DNA of 64,000 nucleotides from Treponema vincentii F0403 (GCF_000412995.1 NZ_KE332512.1:2252571-2316570), one strand, 5' to 3'; numbered from the stretch's first letter, positions 17,501 to 25,974 are shown. Notes: a model not told the origin generated them from the letters alone. Numbers and translations: made by a program.

Positions 17501-18205
17501 ATGGATTATGAAGAAGAAAGAAAACGAATTAACTGTACCGATGAAATTCATCAAATTAATTCTAAATATGAAGATGGAATTATTGATTTTGAGTTATTCC
17601 AAAAGGCAAAGTATAAAATACTTTGGATATTAAAAGAAACGAATGGTAAATTCTCCATAGAGCATTTTAAAAATGCTGCTGAATTAGATAAAGGGAAATG
17701 GAAAACATGGAAAAATATTGCTAAGATTAATTCACTCATTTTAGATGGAAAACAGAGTTCTAAATTAGAACAAACAGATTATCTAAGACAGACCGCAATT
17801 ATTAATTTAAATAAAACTTTTGGCAAATCTTCTACAAAAATGAAGATTTTTAGAAAGAATTATCTATGTCCTGAGAATGAAGCAACTCGATTAATTGTGC
17901 AGGACCAAATAAAAAATATTAGACCTGATATTATTATATGTGGGAATACACTAAATCTTTTAAGTAAACAACTAAATTTCAGCGAAGCGATAAAAATAGA
18001 ACCAATACCATATACCAAAAAGAACAATATGTATTGTTTTAGTAATGTTGTATTCATAAATGCTTATCATCCATGCTATCCAACTTACCGCCCTATAACG
18101 CTACCATCAGATAAATATTGTGAAGCAGTTGTAAATTCGGTAAACAAATGGATTGAATGGAAAAAAACAATAAGTCTTAGTGAATTTAACTTTCATAAAT
18201 TGTAA
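17501..18205 (+). CDS. Uracil-DNA-glycosylase-fold-like protein
   Basis: 234 aa, AAGGAG before the ATG. A Rossmann-like pattern typical of the UDG superfamily is visible: KYKILWILKETNG (strand plus catalytic-loop position), NIRPDIIICGNTLNLLSKQL (strand-turn-helix) and VVFINAYHPCYP (HP loop equivalent to the DNA-intercalation motif). The canonical catalytic residues are not clear, so enzymatic activity is unproven. It is AT-rich. A 5' attC half-site follows 7 bp after the stop, which marks it as a likely integron cassette gene. Confidence 0.6.
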   Translation: MDYEEERKRINCTDEIHQINSKYEDGIIDFELFQKAKYKILWILKETNGKFSIEHFKNAAELDKGKWKTWKNIAKINSLILDGKQSSKLEQTDYLRQTAIINLNKTFGKSSTKMKIFRKNYLCPENEATRLIVQDQIKNIRPDIIICGNTLNLLSKQLNFSEAIKIEPIPYTKKNNMYCFSNVVFINAYHPCYPTYRPITLPSDKYCEAVVNSVNKWIEWKKTISLSEFNFHKL

Positions 18206-18211
18206 ATATAA

Positions 18212-18250
18212 CCTAACACCCGTTTCAAGGCTGACATTTGTTTTGTCACG
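18212..18250 (+). repeat. attC-like half-site (truncated)
   Basis: CCTAACACCCGTTTCAAGGC followed by TGACATTTG matches the left half of the attC sites at 20102, 25143 and 25970. No matching right half (GTTRRRY) follows before the integrase remnant, so the site seems truncated by rearrangement. Confidence 0.5.
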
Positions 18251-18354
18251 GAAATTGCTTGTGCGATCATCTATAATACTGTTTATATGCTTGATTTTTG
18301 GGTTCTCTTTTGAATCGAACCCAGAATTAAGAGACTAGCTGTTTTTGATATGTT

Positions 18355-18728
18355 CTTTGGTATTTCCTCTCCACGCCAATGGCAAAATAAAGGAACAGGC
18401 GAGTAGGGGCGGCACCACATTGATCTTTCGGTTATTCAGCGCCTCCTCCACGAATCCGTTTTAGTCAGGTATCCCGAAACCAATCGGCTGCCATACTTTT
18501 CGCTATTTATTTGCAACGCATCTACAGGAATCCGGTTACGATATTCGTACCATCCAAGAGCTTCTCGGTCACAGCGATGTTTCAATCGCTCTGGTCTATC
18601 CTCACGTCTTAAACCGCGGCGATCTAGGCGTTCAAAGCCCTATAGACAGGATGGGATCTTTGCATCAGTTTAGATTGCAAATGGAGGCTTTTTGTGATAT
18701 CATGAAGAAAGATAGAAAAAAGCGTTAG
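18355..18728 (+). pseudogene. intI: Integron integrase IntI, C-terminal remnant
   Basis: A tyrosine recombinase fragment spread over three frames. First WYFLSTPMAK then a stop; next [19 protein letters not shown] (from 18410); then, after a frameshift near 18460, [40 protein letters not shown] and [20 protein letters not shown], ending at TAG 18726-18728. The catalytic HxxR, LLGH and tyrosine (VYPHVLNRG) are all present in this last frame. HVLNRG..GV.SP.D is the IntI hallmark, as opposed to XerC/D. The N-terminal two-thirds is missing, so it is inactive. It lies between a cassette-like gene and the main cassette run, in the same orientation as the cassettes. Confidence 0.88.
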
Positions 18729-18730
18729 AT
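18724..18730 (+). other. Candidate attI core overlapping the intI stop codon
   Basis: GTTAGAT matches the GTTRRRY recombination core. It overlaps the integrase stop codon, with the first cassette gene 38 bp further on. An attI at the 3' end of intI fits the inverse-intI layout described for T. denticola. Confidence 0.45.
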
Positions 18731-18767
18731 GTGTATGCTCACGCATGATGAGATGAAAGGTTGAAAA

Positions 18768-20099
18768 ATGGAAGAAATAGATTATTTTTCAAAAGAAGAG
18801 GGTAATAATTTTAATATTTTTAGATTTATATTAAATCTAAATTTCAATATTGATTCAATGGATGTTAATAAATATTCATTGTTTGTGCATGAATATACAC
18901 ATTATTTACAAAGTATATGTACAGTAAGTGGAATTTCTTTACTGTTTAAGTATTTTTCCTTTGTGAAAAATATCTATGCAGACTTAAATGTAAAAATCTG
19001 TAATAACAATGAATATGATACAGGTTATTTGTCTTCTTATATCGAAAAATATAATGATTTAATGTACCTATACAATTACAATTTGGACAGAGAAAACCTA
19101 GAGCATAGATCAGACTATTTCTTATTGTGCGAAAAAATTCAACATAAAATTTATAAAAAAGAAGTAACAGAATATTTCATAGTCATCAAAGAAAAACAAT
19201 ATCATGTTTCATATAAATGCTTAAGAGAAACAATGGCGATGATGACATTTTTTATAGCAAGAAACTATAAAAAGGAAGATGCTCTTAAATATCTACAAAC
19301 TTCAAATGTTCTCCCAGTTTATAAAGTATTATTTCTATATTTTAACAAAAACTTTCCTTACATTGATGATTTAATTAGATTTACGTATTTTTTTACCGAA
19401 ACAGCTTTACAATCAGATTATCCAGGAGAAATTTTAAATTTATTATTTAAAAGACTAAAATACTGTTCGAAAACATCAATATTATGTACGGAAACATTTT
19501 TTCAAATATTTCATAGAGAAAATCCTTATGTCTTATCAACACTGTCTCCGCTTGTAGAGAAACTAAAGAAAGATATTCAAAGTCTTAATTCTTTAGGAAA
19601 AAATAATGAATATTTCGTTTTTGTTAAAAGTTATTTGCAACGGTGTATAACAGGATTGAATGAATATATAAACAAAAGAACTTTTTTTTATTATTTTCAA
19701 GATATTGATAAATTAAAACTATTGGCAAATGTAATATTATCTCCAGTAATCATTCAAACTTGTCAAGATAATACAAAAGTTTCCACTTTGGACGATCAAA
19801 CAAACTCATATGCATTAGCACTAATTTTCGGTGTAGCTGTATTATTAGACGCATATATAAAAAAAGATTTTACTCCAATGAATGAAAAATGTATTTTTAT
19901 CGAAAAGATTCCAGTTTGTAAATTTTTCCAAGATGATTTAGCTGATGTAAAAATATGTAATAGAAAGCCATTTAATATAAAACCATTTAAAAATGGAAAT
20001 TGTATTTTTTACAATGCCAGTCTAATATTAGGTATGCTTCCTGATGAAGAAATTATAAAATATAAAGATAAAAATGTTTCTTTTATAAAGCCTACATGA
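18768..20099 (+). CDS. HEXXH-motif putative metallopeptidase (integron cassette)
   Basis: 443 aa, very AT-rich. HEYTHYLQS at residues 41-49 fits a zinc-binding HEXXH helix. RETMAMMTFFIARN about 110 residues later could hold the third ligand (E with A three residues on, as in gluzincins). No signal peptide was seen, so it is cytoplasmic unless exported another way. The rest is unfamiliar and helical, with many Phe/Tyr/Lys. It is the first gene after the integrase remnant, and an attC site follows directly after its stop. The metallopeptidase call rests on motif context only. Confidence 0.6.
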   Translation: MEEIDYFSKEEGNNFNIFRFILNLNFNIDSMDVNKYSLFVHEYTHYLQSICTVSGISLLFKYFSFVKNIYADLNVKICNNNEYDTGYLSSYIEKYNDLMYLYNYNLDRENLEHRSDYFLLCEKIQHKIYKKEVTEYFIVIKEKQYHVSYKCLRETMAMMTFFIARNYKKEDALKYLQTSNVLPVYKVLFLYFNKNFPYIDDLIRFTYFFTETALQSDYPGEILNLLFKRLKYCSKTSILCTETFFQIFHRENPYVLSTLSPLVEKLKKDIQSLNSLGKNNEYFVFVKSYLQRCITGLNEYINKRTFFYYFQDIDKLKLLANVILSPVIIQTCQDNTKVSTLDDQTNSYALALIFGVAVLLDAYIKKDFTPMNEKCIFIEKIPVCKFFQDDLADVKICNRKPFNIKPFKNGNCIFYNASLILGMLPDEEIIKYKDKNVSFIKPT

Positions 20100-20101
20100 G
20101 C

Positions 20102-20165
20102 ATCTAACACCATTTCAAAAACCGCCAAATGGATAAATCGTTTGCGGTTTAAAACAATGTTATAC
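20102..20165 (+). repeat. attC-like recombination site
   Basis: The R''-type box TCTAACA (20103-20109) pairs with the R'-type box TGTTATAC (20158-20165). The inner arms AAACCGCCAAA and TTTGCGGTTT pair with one extra base on the left strand, the bulge that integron integrases read. It begins three bases after the stop of the HEXXH gene. Confidence 0.75.
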
Positions 20166-20166
20166 G

Positions 20167-20202
20167 GACGCTACGCGTCGGACGACAGACGGAGTTCTGT
20201 CG
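20167..20202 (+). repeat. Two consecutive hairpins after attC
   Basis: GACGC-TAC-GCGTC (20167-20179) and CGACAGA-CGGAGT-TCTGTCG (20183-20202) follow the attC directly, then CTATTATACG. The architecture resembles the hairpin arrays at 23014-23160 and 54149-54360, with different arm sequences. Confidence 0.5.
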
Positions 20203-20244
20203 CCTATTATACGCACATGACAGAGGAGACCTGGTCAGGGAAAA

Positions 20245-20979
20245 ATGGAAAAAATAGAATTAGAAAAATGTTTAAATATTAATACAAATGCTATTGCTTG
20301 GAAATGCCCACATTGTAATTCTTTTTCAACATTGAATAGCAATGATATCGAGATATCAAATAATTTTCATGAGCTAAAAGAACATTGTGGATATAATCTA
20401 CAAACAAAATTTGTATTTTGCCCTAATCCTGAATGTAAAAAATATACAATTTATGTTTCAGTGTATAAAGCTCAAAAAATCCTTGTTCCTCCTCACGCTT
20501 ATATAAAAAATATTGAATGTATAGACGGAAAAATGTATTATCCTGACAAAAAAATTAGAAAATTTCCGGATTACATTCCAGAAGTAATTTCAAATGATTA
20601 TAAAGAAGCTTGTTTAATAGCTGATTTAAGCCCTAAAGCTTCTGCAACAATCTCAAGAAGATGTTTGCAGGGAATAATAAGAGACTTTTGGAAAGTAAAA
20701 CCTGATAACTTAAATAAAGAAATAGACCAAATAAAAGACAAAATTGATAGATTAACTTATAATGCAATAGATTCTGTTAGAAAAATAGGTAATATTGGTG
20801 CTCATATGGAAAAAGATATCAATTTAATTATTGATGTTGATAAAAATGAATCTTTTTTGTTAATAAATCTTCTTGAAATATTAGTTGATAATTGGTATAT
20901 AGCAAGACATGAGAAAGAGGAAAGATTAGCAAAAATTAAAACAATTGCTGATGACAAAGATAAAATGAAAAAAGCATAA
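20245..20979 (+). CDS. DUF4145 protein with zinc ribbon (integron cassette)
   Basis: 244 aa. The N-terminal zinc ribbon is CPHC (about residues 20-23) with CPNPEC (about 57-62). The C-terminal DUF4145 domain reads YIPEVISNDYKEACLIADLS, then SPKASATISRRCLQGIIRDF and IDSVRKIGNIGAHMEKD. DUF4145 proteins often accompany restriction or other defence genes. Their molecular role is not established. It lies between two attC sites and just upstream of the broken restriction-modification gene. Confidence 0.8.
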   Translation: MEKIELEKCLNINTNAIAWKCPHCNSFSTLNSNDIEISNNFHELKEHCGYNLQTKFVFCPNPECKKYTIYVSVYKAQKILVPPHAYIKNIECIDGKMYYPDKKIRKFPDYIPEVISNDYKEACLIADLSPKASATISRRCLQGIIRDFWKVKPDNLNKEIDQIKDKIDRLTYNAIDSVRKIGNIGAHMEKDINLIIDVDKNESFLLINLLEILVDNWYIARHEKEERLAKIKTIADDKDKMKKA

Positions 20980-21063
20980 CATTTGTTTTCAAACCCGACA
21001 GACAATTAAACCGACGGCGCAACGAAAAAGCCTTACGTCTTTTTCGTTGCTTGCAGCTTATAC
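20974..21063 (+). repeat. attC-like site with long hairpin
   Basis: GCATAAC (20974-20980, overlapping the preceding stop codon) opens the site, followed by ATTTGTTTTC, as in other sites here. A perfect 12-bp hairpin, GCAACGAAAAAG/CTTTTTCGTTGC (21019-21050, loop CCTTACGT), fills the centre. GCTTATAC (21056-21063) closes it. The outer pairing is weaker than in the 20102 site. Confidence 0.55.
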
Positions 21064-21103
21064 GCCGCCTGCTATGTTGCTCACCACACTGGGACATGTG
21101 TAA

Positions 21104-21132
21104 TAGAAAAATCATACAAAATGTGATATAAT
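21104..21132 (+). promoter_or_regulatory. Promoter of the restriction gene (leaderless)
   Basis: TAGAAA (21104-21109), 17 bp, TATAAT (21127-21132). The start codon is at 21139, so transcription should begin at or next to the ATG, and no Shine-Dalgarno sequence is present. The same sequence is duplicated at 26061-26089. Confidence 0.55.
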
Positions 21133-21138
21133 CCTTGC

Positions 21139-23744
21139 ATGAATCAGAGGCAACAGGCAAAAGCTGCCAAAAAATTTATAGAAAACTGGATAGGGCACGG
21201 ATACGAAAAGGGTGAAACTCAGAAATTCTGGATAGATTTGCTCACAACCGTGTTCGGCGTGGAAAATATCGCTCAATTCATATTTTTTGAAGAGCAAGTA
21301 AAAGATACAATTCAAAACAAAACGGTCACAAACTTTATAGACGCGTATATTCCTTCTACTCGTGTAATGATTGAACAGAAATCGAGTTACAAGAACTTAC
21401 GCGAGCCAATCAAACAGAGTGACGGCTCTCTTTTAACCCCGTTTCAACAGGCAAAGAAATATGTTGCCGATTTACCATTAAGCCTGCACCCCAAGTGGAT
21501 TGTCACTTGTAATTTTGATGAGTTTTTAATCTACGATATGGAAAACCCCAACAGCGAGCCTCAACAGGTTTTCTTAAAAGATTTGCAAAAAGACTTTTAC
21601 CGTCTACAGTTCCTTGTGGATACAAAAACTGAAAATATCAAGCGAGAAGAAGAAATCAGCTTAAAGGCAGGGATACTGGTCGGCAAATTATACAATGCTC
21701 TCTACAAAGAGTATATTGCCCCCGACGAAAAAAGTCTCCGTTCGCTCAATATTCTTTGTGTCAGAATCGTGTTCTGTTTATACGCAGAGGACGCAGGCAT
21801 TTTTGCTACGAAAACCAGCTTTGAAGATTATATAAAAAGTTTCAATCTTCCGCATCTTCGCAAGGCGATGATTGAGTTGTTCAAGGGTTTAGACACCAAC
21901 ATTGAAGACAGAGATAAATACGATGAGAGTCTGAAACCGTTCCCTTATGTGAATGGCGGTTTGTTTAAAGACGAGCAGATTGAGATTCCAAACTTTACAG
22001 AGGAGATTGTCGATGTAATTGTAAACCACTGTGCACCGTTCAACTGGTCGGAAATCAGTCCTACGATTTTCGGTGCGGTTTTTGAAAGCACGTTGAACCC
22101 CGAAACAAGGCGTAAGGGCGGAATGCATTACACGAGCATCGCGAACATTCACAAGGTAATTGACCCGCTTTTTATGGACGGCTTAAAGCTTGAGTTTACG
22201 AACATCATGGGGATAGGCCCTGATGAAATAAACTTTGACAAGGCTTATGCCGCTATGAGCCAAAAGCAGAAAAAAGAAATCCAAGCCTTTCAAGAAAAAC
22301 TCAGTACCCTTACATTCCTTGATCCTGCCTGCGGAAGCGGAAATTTTTTGACCGAAAGCTATCTTTCTCTCCGTCGCCTTGAAAACTGCTGCATCCGTCT
22401 TTTGAGCGGCGGACAGACCCTTATGGGCGACCTGTATGACCCGATACAAGTGACGATAAAACAGTTCCATGGTATCGAGATAAACGATTTTGCCGTTACC
22501 GTCGCAAAGACTGCACTTTGGATTGCCGAATGTCAGATGATGAAGGAAACTGAAAAGATTGTAAACAAGGATATCGACTTTCTGCCGCTCACTACAAATG
22601 CTTTTATTGTGGAAGGTAACGCCCTGCTTATGGACTGGAGCACTTTAAAACTGTCTCGTGAAAATAGCCAGCCGACTGACGGATTGTTTAGCGGATTCAC
22701 GACGGAAACGGATGGAACAGTGCACCGCTACGACTATATCATGGGAAATCCGCCGTTCGTAGGGAAAAAGGAGCAGTCTAAAATGCAGAAAGAGGAACTT
22801 GTTTCTCTGTTTCCCAAAACACTCAAGGGAGTAGGTAATCTTGACTATGTTTCGTGTTGGTATGCAAAGGCGATTGCGCTTATAAAGGACACACAGACAA
22901 AATGTGCGTTTGTTTCTACGAATTCAATCACGCAAGGTGAGCAAGTTCCGACTTTATGGAAATACCTTTCAGAGCAGGGACTTTCGATAGATTTTGCGTG
23001 GCGTACTTTCCGTTCCTTAAAATGCAGCAGTTGAGAGGATATCAATTCTCGAAGACTGCTGCATTCGTGCGCGATAGCGCACATACAATCAGTGATGTTT
23101 GCCGTAAGGCAAACTCATCGGTTAACAAGGCAGCCTTATTTGGCTGCCGAAGTTATACCTTGGGATTCGGAGAGTACGGAAAAGGCTCATGTGCACTGCG
23201 TGATAATCGGGTTCTCGCATAAAAATTCCATACAGAAACAAAAATACATCTTTGACGAAGGCGGGAACCGAAAAGAAGCCAAACAGATTAACGGCTATAT
23301 GATAGACGCAGCGGATGTGTTCATTGAGAATCGCGCGAAGCCCTTATGCCCCGTGCCGGAAATTGTGTGCTGTATGAATTCGGAATTCTGATGAGCAATG
23401 TTCATAATGCATGGATGCGAGTTGTTGCGGGAAGATTGGAAACACGATATCAATACTCAAACACCGTCGTCTACAACAATTTTCCATGGTGCGATCCGAC
23501 TGTCGAGCAGAAAGCAAAAATTGAACAGAGTGCACAATCTATTTTGGACGCACGGAAAAAGTTCTCCGATTCCTCACTTGCCGGCCTGTATGACGAAAGT
23601 TTTATGCCCGCCGATCTTCGCAAAGCCCATCGAGAAAATGATACAGCGGTCATGCAGGCATACGGCTTTAATATCAAGATGACGGAGAGTGAGTGCGTGG
23701 CAGAGCTGTTCAAATTATATGAAACATTATCGAAAGGAGAGTAA
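21139..23744 (+). pseudogene. MmeI-like type IIG restriction-modification enzyme, disrupted
   Basis: Nuclease, methyltransferase and specificity were once in one chain. Intact: an N-terminal PD-(D/E)XK motif with D68 and E79xK81; helical linker; SAM-binding FLDPACGSGNF near residue 394; catalytic GNPPFVGK near residue 537. The reading then stops at 23032, inside a 147-bp insertion (23014-23160) that splits FAWRTFR from WDSESTEKAHVHCVIIGFS without changing frame. A second lesion near 23390 joins KPLCPVPEIV to YEFGILMSNVHNAW in another frame, and about 100 or more residues of the target-recognition domain appear to be missing. The C-terminus (VVYNNFPW, TESECVAELFKLYETLSKGE) is otherwise normal. 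It should be non-functional. Confidence 0.88.
23014..23160 (+). mobile_element. 147-bp insertion made of four hairpins
   Basis: Hairpins in order: AATGCAGCAGT/ACTGCTGCATT (23021-23065); GTGCGC-GATA-GCGCAC (23067-23082); GTTTGCC-GTAA-GGCAAAC (23097-23114); GGCAGCC-TTATTT-GGCTGCC (23129-23148). The last is flanked by GGTTAAC and GTTATACC, which look attC-like. Removing it restores the conserved reading RTFR-WDSE exactly and in frame. It carries an in-frame TGA. No transposase is encoded, so it is a non-autonomous element of unknown family. Confidence 0.7.
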
Positions 23745-23747
23745 TAT

Positions 23748-24392
23748 ATGGCAGAACATATCTTTTCTGATGAAGCTGAATTTATCTACAGTTTGCTATT
23801 AGAGCATTACGATAATGAAGAAATCGACGACCCTGCTGTATTGATAGAATCGGAAGAATACAAGCATACTATTAATATTGACGCATTTGAGTATGGCTTG
23901 AATGAATTTCTGGAAAACAATCTTATTTCGAAGTACGAAGGTTATACAGACGGGTCTTTTGGTATATGGCTTCTAGTCAAATGCGAAAATATGTTAAAAT
24001 CAGGACAGAAAACTTTGAATAGTTTACAAGAAAAAGAAACTCGTGACAGCAGTCAAAAAGTCAATATCACAATCAACGGAAATGTGAGCGGTAATAATGC
24101 CATTGGGGCATTTCAAAATACTACTGTAAATATGGCAAACAACCAGATCGATTTTGAAAAAGCAGCATCGCTTGTAAAATCGATTTCCGAAAACTTACAG
24201 AACATAGGGCTTACAGAAAGCGAAAAAAAGTCTGTATCTGATAGTATTGAGGATATCCGTTCTGCTATAATTCGTCAGGATTCAAATATAATACAAACAG
24301 CATTAAAACACATAAGAGACTTGTGCTTCAATGTGGCAGGAAATTTACTCGCTTCCGGAATTGTTCACCAGATTTCAAGTCTGTTGCCATAA
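23748..24392 (+). CDS. Hypothetical protein downstream of the RM gene
   Basis: 214 aa, GAAAGGAG upstream, starting 3 bp after the restriction gene's stop, so historically co-translated. The N-terminal about 80 residues are acidic and helical. A Gly/Asn-rich stretch follows (VNITINGNVSGNNAIGAFQN), of a kind that forms a beta-solenoid turn or linker before a helical C-terminal domain (KKSVSDSIEDIRSAIIRQDS). No catalytic motif was seen and no family was recognised. Its position suggests a restriction-associated accessory protein (inference). Confidence 0.65.
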   Translation: MAEHIFSDEAEFIYSLLLEHYDNEEIDDPAVLIESEEYKHTINIDAFEYGLNEFLENNLISKYEGYTDGSFGIWLLVKCENMLKSGQKTLNSLQEKETRDSSQKVNITINGNVSGNNAIGAFQNTTVNMANNQIDFEKAASLVKSISENLQNIGLTESEKKSVSDSIEDIRSAIIRQDSNIIQTALKHIRDLCFNVAGNLLASGIVHQISSLLP

Positions 24393-24465
24393 AGCAGCTT
24401 AAATTATATCGTATATTCTCTTTGCCAATCAGAATAAATAAATTTTTCTCCGTTGTGTTTCTTAT

Positions 24466-24494
24466 TTGACAAAATGTATCAATTATGGTACGTT
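24466..24494 (+). promoter_or_regulatory. Promoter of higBA (leaderless)
   Basis: TTGACA (24466-24471), 17 bp, TACGTT (24489-24494). The ATG of the toxin is at 24501, the expected transcript start, and no ribosome-binding site precedes it. Confidence 0.6.
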
Positions 24495-24500
24495 TTAGGT

Positions 24501-24857
24501 ATGGAAGTCGAAAAGAAAATACAAGCAGATTTTTTCAAAACAGAGCAAAATAATGAACCTGTACGAGATTTCCTGAAGGCTTTATCTCCAGAAGATAAAA
24601 AATCTGTCGGTGCGGATATTATGGCAGTAGAAATGTTGTGGCCGATTGGTTATCCAATGGTTAGAAAACTCGACACTGATTTATGGGAAGTAAGAACTGG
24701 TATTTCCGACAAAAGGATTTGCAGAATCATGTTCACTGTAAGCGGAAATACGATGATATTGCTCCATGCATTTGTAAAAAAGACACAGAAAACTCCAAAA
24801 GAAGATATGGAGTTGGGAAAGAAAAGAAGAAACTTGGTTTTAGGAGGTCAAAAATGA
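24501..24857 (+). CDS. higB: HigB-type (Gp49-like) toxin
   Basis: 118 aa RelE/HigB superfamily mRNA interferase, expected to cleave mRNA on the ribosome. Seen: VRDFLKALSPEDKKSVGADI, MVRKLDTDLWEVRTGISDKR, ICRIMFTVSGNTMILLHAFV and KKTQKTPKEDMELGKKRR, the full Gp49-like pattern with the C-terminal basic helix. The ATG at 24501 is chosen because the promoter's -10 box lies inside the longer frame. It overlaps the antitoxin gene by 4 bp (ATGA). Toxin-first order is typical of higBA and common in integron cassettes. Confidence 0.88.
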   Translation: MEVEKKIQADFFKTEQNNEPVRDFLKALSPEDKKSVGADIMAVEMLWPIGYPMVRKLDTDLWEVRTGISDKRICRIMFTVSGNTMILLHAFVKKTQKTPKEDMELGKKRRNLVLGGQK

Positions 24858-25135
24858 ATAATGCTTATGTAGGAAGTTCCTTTAATGATTTTCTCGAAGA
24901 AGAGGGTATTGCCACAGATGTACAGAACGAGGCAATTAAGCGGTTGATTTCATATAATTTACTAGAAGAAATGCAGAAACAAAATATCAATAAAACTGAA
25001 ATGGCTAAGAAAATGTCTACGTCTCGCGCTGCATTGGATAGGCTTCTAAATCCATACAATGATTCCGTGACACTTGCAACGCTTACAAAAGCTGCGAATG
25101 TTCTGGGGAAAAAATTAGTATTACAACTACAATAA
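24854..25135 (+). CDS. higA: HigA-type antitoxin (HTH)
   Basis: 93 aa, AGGAGG upstream. A short N-terminal arm is followed by a helix-turn-helix, INKTEMAKKMSTSRAALDRL and NDSVTLATLTKAANVLGKKL. It would neutralise HigB and repress the operon. It overlaps the toxin stop codon, implying translational coupling. An attC site follows 7 bp after the stop. Confidence 0.88.
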   Translation: MNNAYVGSSFNDFLEEEGIATDVQNEAIKRLISYNLLEEMQKQNINKTEMAKKMSTSRAALDRLLNPYNDSVTLATLTKAANVLGKKLVLQLQ

Positions 25136-25142
25136 AAACAAA

Positions 25143-25209
25143 ACCTAACACAGTTTTCAAAGCCGACAAATGTGGCTATGCCTGTTTGCAGGTTAAAACA
25201 ATGTTAGAA
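25143..25209 (+). repeat. attC-like recombination site
   Basis: CCTAACA (25144-25150) pairs with TGTTAGAA (25202-25209). GTTTTCAA on the left faces TTAAAACA on the right. It closely matches the 20102 site in layout, about 65 bp, and terminates the higBA cassette. Confidence 0.7.
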
Positions 25210-25286
25210 AGACTAAAAAAATATATAGTTTTTTAGAAGATAAATGAATAAGCATTAATCTATAATTTACAGAATCTCTTTTTATC

Positions 25287-25315
25287 TTGACTTTATTAAT
25301 GTGTGCACTTATACT
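25287..25315 (+). promoter_or_regulatory. Promoter of the cassette vapBC
   Basis: TTGACT (25287-25292), 17 bp, TATACT (25310-25315), followed by AAGGAG and an ATG at 25335. The cassette therefore carries its own promoter and does not depend on an integron Pc. Confidence 0.65.
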
Positions 25316-25334
25316 GTGTTGATAAGGAGCATTT

Positions 25335-25559
25335 ATGAAAAATATAACGCTATCAATTGATGAAACTGTTTTACAGGCAGGGCGAGAATATGCAAAGAGA
25401 CATAATATCTCCTTTAATTTTCTTGTAAGGAAACTTATTGAGCAAACGGTTGTTACCAATAAAGATTACTGGCTTCATGATACTTTTTCACTTATGGATA
25501 CATTAAATGCGATGTCAAGCGATGAAAAATGGACAAGGGAAGAATTATATCGTGTCTAA
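25335..25559 (+). CDS. vapB: Antitoxin, ribbon-helix-helix (DUF6364/VapB-like)
   Basis: 74 aa. MKNITLSIDETVLQAGREYA and HNISFNFLVRKLIEQ form a ribbon-helix-helix DNA-binding unit. The acidic C-terminus would bind the toxin. It overlaps the PIN toxin gene by 8 bp. Own promoter upstream. Confidence 0.85.
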   Translation: MKNITLSIDETVLQAGREYAKRHNISFNFLVRKLIEQTVVTNKDYWLHDTFSLMDTLNAMSSDEKWTREELYRV

Positions 25560-25974
25560 AATATTTATTGATACAAACATACTTGTTTATACCCTTGACT
25601 CAAAAGATTCATATAAGCAAGCAAAAGCTCGAAAAATAATAGAGAAAGTTGTAAATTTACATCAGCCGGTAATATCAACACAAGTACTTAAAGAATTCTA
25701 TGTAGTTGCAACAACAAAATTAAAGGCAGATCGAATAATTGTTAAAAATATTATACACAATTTTTGCAATATGGAAATTGTTCAAAATGACTTAGAGTTG
25801 ATAGAACAAGCAATAGATATTAGTGTAATTTTACAATTATCATTTTGGGATTCATTGATAGTAGCTGCTGCTGAGAAAGCAAAATGTGAATGCATTATTT
25901 CTGAAGATTTAAACCCGGGGCAGACATATCGTGGAGTAATGGTAATCAATCCATTTAAGGAAGAGTCTTTCTAA
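25552..25974 (+). CDS. vapC: PIN-domain toxin (VapC-like)
   Basis: 140 aa ribonuclease toxin. The GTG at 25552 starts right before the conserved KIFIDTNILVYTLD. PIN acidic residues are visible in FIDTNILVY, TQVLKEFYVV, FWDSLIVAAA and CIISEDLNPG. Complete and undisturbed. The stop codon overlaps the R'' box of the following attC site, as for the DUF4145 gene. Confidence 0.9.
   Translation: MSKIFIDTNILVYTLDSKDSYKQAKARKIIEKVVNLHQPVISTQVLKEFYVVATTKLKADRIIVKNIIHNFCNMEIVQNDLELIEQAIDISVILQLSFWDSLIVAAAEKAKCECIISEDLNPGQTYRGVMVINPFKEESF

Noticed and set aside
18296..18325. GGTTCGATTC on the minus strand, resembling a tRNA T-arm
   Set aside because: The flanking bases do not form a T-stem and no acceptor, D or anticodon arms could be found.
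23014..23160. 147-bp segment as an integrase-inserted cassette at a secondary site
   Set aside because: Its ends do not fit G^TT cassette boundaries, so I keep it only as an unclassified hairpin element.
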